Shown piece after piece: positions 32,678 through 41,440 of a DNA stretch of 64,000 nucleotides. The stretch is from Flavobacterium sp. LHD-80. Its GTDB lineage: Bacteria > Bacteroidota > Bacteroidia > Flavobacteriales > Flavobacteriaceae. Made by a program: the position numbers and the translations under genes. The stretch is from contig NZ_JAVFVS010000011.1 of NCBI RefSeq assembly GCF_030929605.1, forward strand, positions 397,598-461,597, in the 5' to 3' direction. The stretch's first letter is position 1; the number at the start of each line of letters is the position of its first letter. Below the pieces are notes generated by a model. That model made no database searches and had not been told where the DNA came from. It saw nothing but the letters and a program-made list of their open reading frames with translations.

Positions 32678-32853
32678 GCAAGTTTTTTAACATATTTATT
32701 CTTGTAACTGATTGAAAATGTGTGTTTAATTATAGTTTGAAATGGATTTAATGCTATAAATTCATTGAAGATTATGATAGAATTAAAAAATCTTTCATTT
32801 GAAAAAGCCATTTTTACAATGTTTGTTTTACTTTTAAATAAAAATCAAAAACT

Positions 32854-33831
32854 ATGAATAGAGTTTTATTTGGTATCCTGATTGTTTTCTGTTCCAAAAC
32901 AATTGCACAAAATGCAGTTCCTGAAAAAACGACCAATAATCCCATTTTTAAAGGTTGGTATGCAGATCCGGAGGGAATTATTTTTGATAAAACATATTGG
33001 GTTTACCCAACATTTTCGGCTCCTTTTGACGATCAGGTTTTTCTGGATGCTTTTTCTTCTCCAGATTTAGTAAATTGGACAAAGCATGCCAGAATTTTGG
33101 ATACAACGGCTGTGAAATGGGCAAAAAGAGCAATTTGGGCGCCGTCGATTATTAAAAATAAGAACAAATATTTTTTGTTTTTTGGTGCCAATGATGTTCA
33201 TGAAAATGAAATAGGCGGCATTGGAGTTGCAGTAGCCTCAAAACCGGAAGGGCCTTTTAAAGATTATTTGGGAAAACCACTCGTAGGTGAAATTTATAAT
33301 GGAGCACAGCCAATTGATCAATTTGTTTTTAAAGATAAAGACGGGCAATATTATTTAATTTATGGCGGATGGAGACATTGCAATATTGCTAAATTAAAAG
33401 CTGATTTTACTGGTTTTATTCCGTTTAAGGATAAAACGATTTTTAAGGAGATTACACCGGAAAATTATACCGAAGGACCATTTGTGTTTATTAGAAACAA
33501 TAAATATTATTTTATGTGGTCTGAAGGCGATTGGGGCGGTCCAGATTATTGCGTGGCGTATGCAATTGCTGATTCTGTAATGGGGCCTTTTAAGAGGATT
33601 GGAAAGGTGCTGCAACAAGATCCTAAAATTGCAAAAGGAGCGGGGCATCATTCGATTATTAAAGCTCCAGATTCAGATCGATATTATATTGTTTATCACA
33701 GAAGACCGATTGATGAAACTAGTATACATTCGAGAGAAACTTGTATCGAAGAGATGTTTTTTGATGAAAACGGATTAATTAAACCCGTTGTGATTACGAA
33801 TGATGGAGTGAAAGCCCATTTAATAAAATAA
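32854..33831 (+). CDS. exported glycoside hydrolase family 43 protein
   Basis: This 325-residue protein has a signal peptide (to about residue 19) and a five-bladed propeller of GH43 type. The three acidic residues fit: D38 in GWYADPEG (base), D155 in QPIDQF and E207 in YTEGPF (acid). Such enzymes cut arabinan, xylan or similar side chains; substrate is not clear. It has no SusCD pair nearby, so it is outside a typical polysaccharide locus. Confidence 0.88.
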   Translation: MNRVLFGILIVFCSKTIAQNAVPEKTTNNPIFKGWYADPEGIIFDKTYWVYPTFSAPFDDQVFLDAFSSPDLVNWTKHARILDTTAVKWAKRAIWAPSIIKNKNKYFLFFGANDVHENEIGGIGVAVASKPEGPFKDYLGKPLVGEIYNGAQPIDQFVFKDKDGQYYLIYGGWRHCNIAKLKADFTGFIPFKDKTIFKEITPENYTEGPFVFIRNNKYYFMWSEGDWGGPDYCVAYAIADSVMGPFKRIGKVLQQDPKIAKGAGHHSIIKAPDSDRYYIVYHRRPIDETSIHSRETCIEEMFFDENGLIKPVVITNDGVKAHLIK

Positions 33832-33856
33832 AAAAGTAAACGCTAATAAATAGATT

Positions 33857-34339
33857 ATGAAAAAGTTTCTGGTATTGGTTTTTCTTAACTTTTCAGTTTT
33901 TGGTTTTGCGCAGGTAGCAAAAGATTCTGAATTATTTTTACAGTTGAAAAAGCACGATAGTATTTTTTTTGAAAAGAGTTTTAATCAGTGTGATATTGCT
34001 TTTTTAGAAAAAGCGATTCATCCTGATTTGGTTTTTTATCATGATCAAGGAGGGGTTCAAAATAAAAAAACTTTTTTAGAAAACGTGAAAAAGAATATTT
34101 GTGCTAAAAATTCTCAAAAACCAATACGCAAAGTAAAAGCTGAAAGTTTAGAAGTTTATCCTCTTTATGATAACGGAAAACTTTATGGAGTTGTTCAAAC
34201 CGGAATTCATGATTTTTATTTGAGAGAAGCAAATAAGCCTGATGTTTTTACCAGCGAAGCAAAATTTACTCATGTCTATCTTTTGATCAATAAAGAATGG
34301 GTTTTGAAAGAGGTTTTGAGTTTTGATCATAAGAGTTAG
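33857..34339 (+). CDS. exported NTF2-like (DUF4440) protein
   Basis: This 160-residue protein has a signal peptide (MKKFLVLVFLNFSVFGFAQ) and a SnoaL/NTF2-like domain (IAFLEKAIHPDLVFYHDQGG, NKKTFLENVKKN, FTHVYLLINKEWVLKEVLSF). Role unknown. It follows GH43 by 25 bases and may be co-transcribed. Confidence 0.82.
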   Translation: MKKFLVLVFLNFSVFGFAQVAKDSELFLQLKKHDSIFFEKSFNQCDIAFLEKAIHPDLVFYHDQGGVQNKKTFLENVKKNICAKNSQKPIRKVKAESLEVYPLYDNGKLYGVVQTGIHDFYLREANKPDVFTSEAKFTHVYLLINKEWVLKEVLSFDHKS

Positions 34340-34347
34340 AAAAAAGA

Positions 34348-34947
34348 ATGATAGAAAATATTGCTATTCCAGACGTAATGCAAAAAGCAGTTGGAAATGA
34401 GAAAATAGAATTTTTTGTAAAAGCTAAAAAGGAACAACCCTTAAGAAATATTCTTTCGGTTTTCGGTTTTAGTTTTGTTTGGATCTTAGTAAATAGTTTA
34501 ATCTTTTATGGTTTTGTTTGGGAATTGTTTTATGGAGAATGCGCTTCAATTTCGATTGATGGCGCATATACCGAAGTTTGCCCAGATGATTTGTCGCCAT
34601 TGAGAGGTTTTTTTATTATATATGGTGTTTTTTTATCGCCTGGGATTATTGTTGGGTTGCTTGGTTTTTTTGGTTTGTTTAAATCAGGTGGATATTACAT
34701 TGGAACCGAAAACAATCTGATTCGCTATAGTTGGGGCGAAGTGAAATCATTTCCTTGGAAAGAGTTTACAAATGAAATTGAAGTTTTTGGAAAGAAGGAT
34801 AACGGTAATATAATTTTTAAATTAAAAACAGGAGTTTATATTACTCGTAATCATAAAAGGGTATTGTCGAATACAAAAATAAATATTGGTAGCATTTTGT
34901 ATGCTTTTGAGATTGGAGAGTATTGTAGAAATAGAATTGTAAAATGA
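34348..34947 (+). CDS. membrane protein of unknown function with PH-like C-terminus
   Basis: This 199-residue protein has two hydrophobic regions (about 30-55 and 88-115) and a C-terminal domain (YYIGTENNLIRYSWGEVKSF, PWKEFTNEIEVFG) that resembles bacterial PH domains. Its stop overlaps the next start by four bases (ATGA), so the two proteins may act together. I do not recognise the family. Confidence 0.7.
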   Translation: MIENIAIPDVMQKAVGNEKIEFFVKAKKEQPLRNILSVFGFSFVWILVNSLIFYGFVWELFYGECASISIDGAYTEVCPDDLSPLRGFFIIYGVFLSPGIIVGLLGFFGLFKSGGYYIGTENNLIRYSWGEVKSFPWKEFTNEIEVFGKKDNGNIIFKLKTGVYITRNHKRVLSNTKINIGSILYAFEIGEYCRNRIVK

Positions 34948-35462
34948 ATGCTAAAGAGAAACAATCTGAGTTTGTCAAAATATATTTAAAGCCAACATTG
35001 AAAAATTTTGGTTATCAAACTAGTGGGAATACATGGTGGAAAAATAAGGGTGATTTTTTCATAATAATCAATCTGCAAAATTCGCAATGGAATAGTAAAG
35101 AAAAGCTTAGCTTTTGTTTTAATATTGGAATTGCTTTAACTGAATTTATTAAAGACCCGAATAAGAAGAGAGCAACACATTTTGATATTCTCACTTACAC
35201 TCGAGAGGGGATTTATTTAAGTGAAAATAGAAGAAAAGGTAAATATAGAGAAGATGGCTGGTTAGGCTATTTAATTACTGAAAAGACAGATTTAAATGAT
35301 TTTATAAGTGAATTAAAAATTGATTTTGAAAATGAAATTCTGAATACTCTGGAAAAATTAAAAACTCTTAAAGATTGTGTTGCGTTTTATGGTGAAATGG
35401 AATTTTGGGGAGATATATTAAAAGAGCAGATCAAAAAAATTGAACACAAAAACATTTTGTAG
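34944..35462 (+). CDS. DUF4304 protein
   Basis: This 172-residue protein fits DUF4304 (EFVKIYLKPTLKNFGYQTSG, TWWKNKGDFFIIINLQNSQW). Function unknown. It is coupled to the upstream membrane protein by an ATGA overlap and ends before a good terminator. Confidence 0.78.
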   Translation: MNAKEKQSEFVKIYLKPTLKNFGYQTSGNTWWKNKGDFFIIINLQNSQWNSKEKLSFCFNIGIALTEFIKDPNKKRATHFDILTYTREGIYLSENRRKGKYREDGWLGYLITEKTDLNDFISELKIDFENEILNTLEKLKTLKDCVAFYGEMEFWGDILKEQIKKIEHKNIL

Positions 35463-35471
35463 AAAAAACAT

Positions 35472-35508
35472 AAAAAAAACCTATTTCGTAATGAAATAGG
35501 TTTTTTTG
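35472..35508 (+). terminator. intrinsic terminator
   Basis: AAACCTATTTC / GAAATAGGTTT with flanking A and T runs, downstream of the DUF4304 gene and at the end of the tRNA cluster read from the other side. Confidence 0.85.
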
Positions 35509-35513
35509 TTTTG

Positions 35514-35586
35514 TGACCCGACTGGGGCTCGAACCCAGGACCCCATCATTAAAAGTGATGTGCTCTACCGACTGAGCTATCGAGTC
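35514..35586 (-). tRNA. tRNA-Lys (TTT), copy 1
   Basis: The 73-base cloverleaf has acceptor pairs GACTCGA/TCGGGTC, D-arm GCTC/GAGC, anticodon loop CTTTTAA (anticodon TTT) and T-arm CTGGG/CCCAG. CCA is not encoded. It is identical to the copies at 35838 and 35951. A TATATTTG element lies upstream at 35609-35616. Confidence 0.95.
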
Positions 35587-35608
35587 ATTGTTTTTCTCAA
35601 TGAGGGTG

Positions 35609-35616
35609 CAAATATA
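35609..35616 (-). promoter_or_regulatory. -7 promoter element TATATTTG before tRNA-Lys copy 1
   Basis: TATATTTG on the minus strand, 23 bases upstream of the tRNA, suggesting it is transcribed separately from the other tRNAs. Confidence 0.55.
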
Positions 35617-35712
35617 AGTACTTTATTTAGGTTTTGAAGCCTTTTTTTAGTGCTTTTTTGTAATAATTTATAAAAGCCTATTTTACAGTAAAATAAGAAT
35701 TACTTTTTTTAG

Positions 35713-35795
35713 TGACCACGGTGGGATTTGAACCCACACGCCCTTACGAGCACCACCCCCTCAAGATGGCAAGTCTACCGTTTCTCCACGTGGCC
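35713..35795 (-). tRNA. tRNA-Leu (GAG)
   Basis: The 83-base class II tRNA has acceptor GGCCACG/CGTGGTC, anticodon stem CCATC/GGTGG with loop TTGAGGG (anticodon GAG), a long variable arm and T-arm TGGGTTCAAATCCCA. Confidence 0.9.
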
Positions 35796-35837
35796 TAAAA
35801 TGAAAAAAGGTCAAGTAAATTAATACTCGACCTTTTG

Positions 35838-35910
35838 TGACCCGACTGGGGCTCGAACCCAGGACCCCATCATTAAAAGTGATGTGCTCTACCGACTGAG
35901 CTATCGAGTC
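35838..35910 (-). tRNA. tRNA-Lys (TTT), copy 2
   Basis: Same 73 bases as copy 1, in the same direction; preceded in transcription by copy 3 and followed by tRNA-Leu. Confidence 0.95.
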
Positions 35911-35950
35911 ATTGCTTTCAAGAAACTTATTTTGTTAATCACAAATTTTG

Positions 35951-36023
35951 TGACCCGACTGGGGCTCGAACCCAGGACCCCATCATTAAAAGTGATGTGC
36001 TCTACCGACTGAGCTATCGAGTC
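35951..36023 (-). tRNA. tRNA-Lys (TTT), copy 3
   Basis: Same 73 bases as copies 1 and 2; first in transcription order, with TATATTTG (36048-36055) upstream. Confidence 0.95.
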
Positions 36024-36047
36024 ATATTCGTTTCTTGAATGCGGGTG

Positions 36048-36055
36048 CAAATATA
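36048..36055 (-). promoter_or_regulatory. -7 promoter element TATATTTG of the tRNA cluster
   Basis: TATATTTG on the minus strand lies 24 bases before tRNA-Lys copy 3; a TTG lies 21 bases further up (36077-36079), close to the ideal -33 spacing of about 19. Confidence 0.6.
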
Positions 36056-36150
36056 AGGAGTTATTTTCGAAGTTTCCAAGCATTTTTATTATAAATTTGT
36101 CTTTTTTTACGAAAAGTTCCCAATGTCTTAGTTTATAAGGTTTTATTAAT

Positions 36151-36669
36151 ATGAAAAAAATAGTGTTATTAGGTTATATGGGTTGCGGAAAGTCAACAAT
36201 TGCCCAAAACTTGTCAAAAATTACAAATATTCCCTTTCTGGATTTAGATACTTGCATTGAAAAAAGAGCAAATTTGTCTATAAATGAAATTTTTTCTAAA
36301 CATGGAGAGATCTATTTTCGAAAATTAGAACACGAAATGTTTTTAGAATTGCTTCAATCTTCAGAAAATAACATTATTGGTTTAGGTGGCGGAACACCAT
36401 GTTACGCAAATAATCATTTATTACTTCAAAATGATGATATCGTATCGGTATACTTAAAAGCATCAATTGATACTTTATACAATAGATTGGCTCAAAACAA
36501 GAGCAAACGCCCATTGATTGCAAATATGGAGGAGGAAGAAATGAGAGAGTTTATCGCAAAACATTTGTTCGACAGAAGTTTTTATTACAACCACGCACAG
36601 CATAAAGTGTCGGTTGATGGTAGATCAGTCGATGAAACAGTTGAGGATATTTTAAAAATCTTAGCTTAA
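36151..36669 (+). CDS. aroK: shikimate kinase
   Basis: This 172-residue kinase phosphorylates shikimate in aromatic amino-acid synthesis. Walker A is LLGYMGCGKST; the shikimate-binding residues are in FLDLDTCIE (D), EIYFRKLE (R) and IIGLGGGTPC (GGG), and KSKRPLIAN holds the lid arginine. It overlaps the convergent phosphoribosyltransferase gene by nine bases. Confidence 0.95.
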   Translation: MKKIVLLGYMGCGKSTIAQNLSKITNIPFLDLDTCIEKRANLSINEIFSKHGEIYFRKLEHEMFLELLQSSENNIIGLGGGTPCYANNHLLLQNDDIVSVYLKASIDTLYNRLAQNKSKRPLIANMEEEEMREFIAKHLFDRSFYYNHAQHKVSVDGRSVDETVEDILKILA

Positions 36670-37161
36670 GAAGGCATAATTGTCGCCATTTTCGTCAAAA
36701 ACAACTTGAACATGCTCTAATAAAGATGTTGAAAGAGAAATTCCTTTAAAATCGGCTTTTACAGGGTATTTTTTATGATTTCGGTCAACAAGTACTGCTG
36801 TTTTGAATTTCTTAAGCGGAACGTCTAAGAAATGACGAACAGCATAGATTAATGTAGTGCCTGAATTTAGGACGTCATCAACTAATACCAAACCTTTGTT
36901 TTGGTACTCTTCTTTGGTTAAAGAAGTCTGAATTGGCAATTGCGGATTTTGTTTGTCTACTTTAACTTCACAAGTCGAAACTTTTAAAGTTGAAATATTG
37001 CTTAGTGCGTTAGCAATTTTTTGTGCAAAAACAGATCCGTTTGTAGCGATTCCGGCAATCACAACTTCTTCTTCATCAACAAATGTCTCGTAAATTTGAT
37101 AAGCGATACGTTTGATTTTGTGTTCGATTTCCTGATTGGTTAAGATGATGTTTTTGCTCAT
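36661..37161 (-). CDS. phosphoribosyltransferase, PyrR-like
   Basis: This 166-residue type I PRTase has the PRPP motif LVLVDDVLNSGTT at about 92-104. It resembles both PyrR and hypoxanthine PRTases; the substrate cannot be told from sequence alone. No pyr genes are nearby, so regulation of pyrimidine genes is not supported by context. Confidence 0.85.
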   Translation of the reverse strand: MSKNIILTNQEIEHKIKRIAYQIYETFVDEEEVVIAGIATNGSVFAQKIANALSNISTLKVSTCEVKVDKQNPQLPIQTSLTKEEYQNKGLVLVDDVLNSGTTLIYAVRHFLDVPLKKFKTAVLVDRNHKKYPVKADFKGISLSTSLLEHVQVVFDENGDNYAFLS

Positions 37162-37251
37162 GACTTTATTTTTTTGCTAAAATACGATTAGAATTTTAGA
37201 TTTTAGATTTTTTTGAAATTGAATATTGACATTGAAATTGAATTTTGATAT

Positions 37252-37641
37252 TTATAAATCCTCTTCTTCATCAAAAATTTCGTTTCCATACTCGTCAATA
37301 TCTCTTCTATCTTTTTTTGTTGGTCTTCCTGTTCCGCTTTTTCGGTAATGCTCTTTTGATAGTTTTAATAGCTCTAAATGCGCATAAGCTTCAGGTGGAG
37401 TTTCGTTTTTGCGGTAAATATCGACAAGTTTTGCACCTACACGGCTTTCCGGAATGTCAAGAACCGTAATAATTTGAGTGATCTGATCTTTTCTAAAGGT
37501 AATTTTATCAGTAGGAAAAACTTCTTTAGAGGGTTTGGCAACCTGCCCATTTACTGTAATATGGTTTTTTTTGCAAGCTTCTGTAACCATGTTTCTGGTT
37601 TTGTAATAACGCACGCACCATAAGTATTTATCTATTCTCAT
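37252..37641 (-). CDS. hslR: S4-domain RNA-binding protein, Hsp15-like
   Basis: From the ATG at 37641 this is a 129-residue protein beginning MRIDKYLWCVRYYKTRNM with the S4 motif up to about residue 60. A longer frame from 37686 adds 15 residues before the conserved start and is rejected. Hsp15 relatives bind stalled 50S subunits with peptidyl-tRNA. The acidic tail FDEEEDL is notable. Confidence 0.85.
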   Translation of the reverse strand: MRIDKYLWCVRYYKTRNMVTEACKKNHITVNGQVAKPSKEVFPTDKITFRKDQITQIITVLDIPESRVGAKLVDIYRKNETPPEAYAHLELLKLSKEHYRKSGTGRPTKKDRRDIDEYGNEIFDEEEDL

Positions 37642-37720
37642 AATTTTTCTAAAATCCAAGTTAAATTCTTTACAAAAATAAATCAATATTGTATCTTGCG
37701 CACCTAAAAAATTAACAATA

Positions 37721-38815
37721 ATGAATAAATTTAAATATTATTTTATTTTATTACTCGCGGGTATCGCTATGGTTTCTTGTAACAAGGGTGATGATGATGA
37801 AACTGTCGTTGAACTTCGAGATTATAAAGAGCAATATTTGAAAGATAATGACTCTATAATAAAATATTTAAAGACTAATTATATTAAGGAAGTTAACGCT
37901 AACTATGATGTTGTAATTGAGAAAATTCCTTCTGGAGGTACGCAAGCTTCAATTTGGGATCAAAAAACATATCCTTTGAAAATTAGAAAAGTCTACAATC
38001 ATGATGTTAATTATGAAGTTTACTATTTAGAATTAAGAAAAGGAACTGGTGAAGCTCCAACAAATACAGATAAGATTTATGCATCATATAAAGGTACTTT
38101 GTTAGACGGAACTGTTTTTGATACTTCATATGGTTATGGAACTGCCTTTGATTTATTTGTATACACGCAAGGAGCAGTAATTGATGGTTGGGGTGAGATT
38201 TTCCCTCAGTTTAGAACAGGAACTTCTACTACCGCCGCAAATGGCGAAATAACGTATGATAATTTTGGAGCTGGTGTAATGTTTTTACCGTCAGGACTTG
38301 GTTACTTTGCGTCGGCACAAGATAAAATACCTGCCTATACGCCTATAGTTTTTAGTTTTAAATTATTTGGTCTTTTAAGATTGGATCATGATATTAGAAT
38401 TAATGGAACTACTGTGACTGCAGATCCAGATGGTATTCCTGATTATTTTGAAGATGTTAATAAAGCGGATAATAATAATGGTATTGGTTATCTTTATGAT
38501 TTAAGAGATAAAGTGCGATATCCAAATCCTCCAGCATGGATGGTTGATGATACAGATGGAGATGGTATTGCAGATTTCTTAGATGTTGATGATGATGGAG
38601 ATGGTTATACTACTCGATTTGAAACTACAAAACCTACTGATGCACCAGTTACTGGTATAAGCAAATATTATCCTTTTGATCCAATTCCGGATAATCCTAG
38701 CACGCCAAATGTAGACGAAACTGAAACATACGGTATTCCTGCTTTTGGAGGCGATTATACTTCTCCAGGAAGATTAAGAATACATGTTGATAAAAATCAT
38801 CACAGTGTAAAATAA
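37721..38815 (+). CDS. FKBP-type peptidyl-prolyl isomerase lipoprotein with calcium-binding-like repeats
   Basis: This 364-residue lipoprotein has a lipobox with Cys20 (IAMVSC), an FKBP domain (about 105-225; KIYASYKGTLLDGTVFDTSY, GWGEIFPQFRTG) and a C-terminal Asp-rich part with a thrombospondin-3-like calcium motif (DTDGDGIADFLD, DDDGDGY). It would fold proteins in the periplasm. Its size exceeds ordinary FKBP lipoproteins because of the added C-terminus. Confidence 0.85.
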   Translation: MNKFKYYFILLLAGIAMVSCNKGDDDETVVELRDYKEQYLKDNDSIIKYLKTNYIKEVNANYDVVIEKIPSGGTQASIWDQKTYPLKIRKVYNHDVNYEVYYLELRKGTGEAPTNTDKIYASYKGTLLDGTVFDTSYGYGTAFDLFVYTQGAVIDGWGEIFPQFRTGTSTTAANGEITYDNFGAGVMFLPSGLGYFASAQDKIPAYTPIVFSFKLFGLLRLDHDIRINGTTVTADPDGIPDYFEDVNKADNNNGIGYLYDLRDKVRYPNPPAWMVDDTDGDGIADFLDVDDDGDGYTTRFETTKPTDAPVTGISKYYPFDPIPDNPSTPNVDETETYGIPAFGGDYTSPGRLRIHVDKNHHSVK

Positions 38816-38837
38816 TATTGCAATAAAATAGAAACAC

Positions 38838-38874
38838 AAAAAAAACCTCGAAATTGAATTTCGAGGTTTTTTTT
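38838..38874. terminator. bidirectional intrinsic terminator
   Basis: AACCTCGAAAT / ATTTCGAGGTT with A and T runs on both sides, between convergent FKBP and transketolase genes. Confidence 0.9.
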
Positions 38875-38896
38875 TATAAAGTAAGAAAAGTAAAAA

Positions 38897-39850
38897 TTAT
38901 TTTCTTTTGATAACTCTTTCTACAGCTTCAACAATCGCTTGATTGTTTAATTTGTATTTTTCCATTAATTGCTCTGGAGTTCCAGATTCGCCAAAACTAT
39001 CTTTTACCGCTACAAATTCCTGTGGAGTTGGATTGTTTAAAGCTAATACACCTGAAACGCTTTCTCCAAGACCTCCAAGGTAATTGTGCTCTTCTGCAGT
39101 AACTACACATCTTGTTTTAGCTACAGATTTTAAAATTGCTTCTTCATCAAGAGGTTTAATCGTATGAATGTTGATTACTTCAGCAGAAATTCCTTTTGCT
39201 TCTAAAGCTTCAGCAGCGATAAGAGCTTCCCAAACTAAGTGACCAGTTGCAATGATAGTTACATCTGTTCCTTCGTTTAGTAAAATTGCTTTTCCAATTA
39301 CGAATGGTTCGTCAGCAGGAGTGAAGTTTGCCACAACTGGACGTCCAAAACGCAAGTAAGCAGGACCATGGTGATCTGCTAATGCAATTGTAGCCGCTTT
39401 AGTTTGGTTGTAATCACAAGTGTTGATTACAGTCATTCCTGGCAACATTTTCATTAATCCAATATCTTCTAGAATTTGGTGAGTTGCACCATCTTCTCCT
39501 AGAGTTAAACCAGCGTGAGAAGCACAGATTTTTACATTTTTGTCTGAATAAGCAACAGATTGACGAATTTGATCGTAAACTCTTCCTGTAGAGAAGTTAG
39601 CGAAAGTTCCTGTAAATGGAATTTTTCCTCCAATTGTTAAACCAGCTGCGATTCCGATCATGTTAGCTTCAGCGATTCCAATTTGGAAAAAACGCTCTGG
39701 GTGATTTTTTTTGAATTCATCAAATTTCAATGATCCAATTAAATCTGCACATAATGCTACAACATTTTCGTTTTTTTGACCTAGTTCAGTCATTCCCGCT
39801 CCAAAACCTGAACGAGTGTCTTTACTTCCTGTATTTTCGTATTTTTTCAT
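38897..39850 (-). CDS. tktB: transketolase, C-terminal subunit
   Basis: This 317-residue subunit carries the pyrimidine-binding and C-terminal transketolase domains (VVALCADLIGSLKFDEFKKN, RFFQIGIAEANMIGIAAGLT, DGATHQILEDIGLM). It works with the N-terminal subunit encoded just upstream, moving two-carbon units between sugar phosphates. Splitting in two is a known form of the enzyme and not a frameshift. Confidence 0.93.
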   Translation of the reverse strand: MKKYENTGSKDTRSGFGAGMTELGQKNENVVALCADLIGSLKFDEFKKNHPERFFQIGIAEANMIGIAAGLTIGGKIPFTGTFANFSTGRVYDQIRQSVAYSDKNVKICASHAGLTLGEDGATHQILEDIGLMKMLPGMTVINTCDYNQTKAATIALADHHGPAYLRFGRPVVANFTPADEPFVIGKAILLNEGTDVTIIATGHLVWEALIAAEALEAKGISAEVINIHTIKPLDEEAILKSVAKTRCVVTAEEHNYLGGLGESVSGVLALNNPTPQEFVAVKDSFGESGTPEQLMEKYKLNNQAIVEAVERVIKRK

Positions 39851-39862
39851 TTTTGTTTTTTT

Positions 39863-39889
39863 GCTTTAGGCAATAGGCTTTAGGCAATA
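39863..39889. repeat. 13-bp direct repeat in the transketolase intergenic gap
   Basis: GCTTTAGGCAATA occurs twice (39863-39875, 39877-39889), followed by related words (AAGCTTATGGCTTACTGC) up to 39920. It fills the 74-base gap between the two subunit genes. Confidence 0.75.
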
Positions 39890-39924
39890 AGCTTATGGCT
39901 TACTGCTTATAGCTTAAAGCTTTT

Positions 39925-40776
39925 TTAATAATCGATTTGATCTGCAGAATAGTTTTGAGCTAAAGCGGCTGCCAACTGATCGTTGTTAGGCGCTTTACCA
40001 TGCCAAGCATGTGTGTGCATCATAAAGTCTACTCCGTTACCCATTTCAGTGTATAATAAAATACAAACTGGCTTACCTTTTCCTGTTCTTGTTTTAGCAT
40101 CAGTTAAACCAGCAAGAATTGCGTCAATGCTGTTTCCTTCTTTAATTTCTAAAACATCCCAGTCAAAAGCTTCGAATTTAGCACGAAGGCTTCCCATTGG
40201 TAAAACTTCATCAGTAGTTCCGTCAATTTGTTTTCCGTTAACATCGATTGTAGCAATAATATTGTCTACTTTTTTAGCAGAAGCATACATAATTGCTTCC
40301 CAGTTTTGACCTTCTTGCAACTCTCCGTCTCCGTGTAAAGTATAAACAATATGATTGTCTTTGTTTAATTTTTTAGCTTGCGCCGCTCCAAGAGCTACAG
40401 ATAAACCTTGTCCTAATGAACCAGATGCAATACGAACTCCAGGTAACCCTTCGTGAGTTGTTGGGTGACCTTGTAAACGTGAATCTAATAATCTAAAAGT
40501 AGCAAGTTCTGAAATTGGAAAATAACCGCTGCGTGCTAATACGCTGTAAAATACTGGAGAGATATGTCCGTTTGAAAGGAAAAATAAATCTTCTCCAATT
40601 CCATCCATATCAAAACCTTCTTTGCGGTCCATAATATTTTGATATAGTGTTACCAAAAATTCAGTACAACCTAATGAACCACCTGGGTGTCCAGAGTTTA
40701 CAGCATGTACCATTCTAAGAATGTCTCTTCTTACTTGGATCGTTAAATCGCTTAATTGTTGTGTGTTAGGCTTCAT
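39925..40776 (-). CDS. tktA: transketolase, N-terminal subunit
   Basis: This 283-residue subunit binds the diphosphate of thiamine diphosphate: HGDGELQEGQNWEAIMYA with the metal-binding NVNGKQIDG-type motif after it, and VNSGHPGGSLGCTEFL near the N-terminus. A TACTTTTG -7 element lies upstream at 40803-40810. Confidence 0.94.
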   Translation of the reverse strand: MKPNTQQLSDLTIQVRRDILRMVHAVNSGHPGGSLGCTEFLVTLYQNIMDRKEGFDMDGIGEDLFFLSNGHISPVFYSVLARSGYFPISELATFRLLDSRLQGHPTTHEGLPGVRIASGSLGQGLSVALGAAQAKKLNKDNHIVYTLHGDGELQEGQNWEAIMYASAKKVDNIIATIDVNGKQIDGTTDEVLPMGSLRAKFEAFDWDVLEIKEGNSIDAILAGLTDAKTRTGKGKPVCILLYTEMGNGVDFMMHTHAWHGKAPNNDQLAAALAQNYSADQIDY

Positions 40777-40802
40777 TTTATATGTAAAATTTTAAACTGA
40801 AG

Positions 40803-40810
40803 CAAAAGTA
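40803..40810 (-). promoter_or_regulatory. -7 promoter element TACTTTTG of the transketolase operon
   Basis: TACTTTTG on the minus strand, with a TTG 20 bases upstream (40831-40833), is a near-consensus Bacteroidota promoter. The rest of the 239-base gap to 41015 shows nothing further. Confidence 0.65.
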
Positions 40811-41015
40811 ATTGTTATTTTGCGGGGAGACAAATGATTTTCTGCTTTAGTTTGCTCCAATTGTTAAATTTTTTTGCTCTTTTTTTATCAGATTTCAAGA
40901 AAAATCGAGATTTTGATAATTACGCATAAAGTTACATACAGATCAAATGATTTTTAAATGTATTAAATACACTTAATCTGTAAAAATTAGCTGCAAAAAA
41001 AAAATGATATGGTAA

Positions 41016-41315
41016 TTAATTTGTATCGCTTTCGCTGTAGAAGTTGTTTTCTTCGTCTTCTGATCCTATTTCTTCCTGATGATCATCGAGTTCTGCGCCG
41101 GGAACGTCAAGATCTTCTCCGAGTTTATCACTGTTTTGCTTCCATTCGTGATTGTTTTGATCGATGGTTTTTTCGTTTGAGATTTCGTCAGGATCGATAT
41201 CTTCTAACTTGTCTTCTTGATTGAAAATGTCTTCGCTTGCCGGATAATCTAAATTTTCTAGATTTCTTTCGATTTGATCTTCATTTGCTGTGTTTTTATC
41301 TTCTGAGCTTATCAT
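41016..41315 (-). CDS. small highly acidic protein
   Basis: This 99-residue protein is dominated by Glu, Asp and Asn, has no hydrophobic segment and is probably disordered. It has no recognisable domain. Similar acidic proteins are frequent in Flavobacteria. Isolated gene. Confidence 0.6.
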   Translation of the reverse strand: MISSEDKNTANEDQIERNLENLDYPASEDIFNQEDKLEDIDPDEISNEKTIDQNNHEWKQNSDKLGEDLDVPGAELDDHQEEIGSEDEENNFYSESDTN

Positions 41316-41440
41316 AACGTAAAAATTTAAAATGTTTTATAAAGTTATGAAATCTATGATTGCAGTTCTTACATTTTTAAAATCAGGATCTTATAGCATT
41401 CACATTAAAAAGGGAATTATCTCATTTTCTAATTACCAAA

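Noticed and set aside
34348..35462. Toxin-immunity pair
   Set aside because: Neither protein shows a toxin domain, and neither is linked to secretion genes; DUF4304 alone is not enough.
35901..36083. Open frame over tRNA-Lys copy 3
   Set aside because: It is a chance translation of the tRNA and its promoter.
38897..40776. Frameshifted transketolase
   Set aside because: Two complete subunits with their own starts and a 74-base gap; the split enzyme is a known form.
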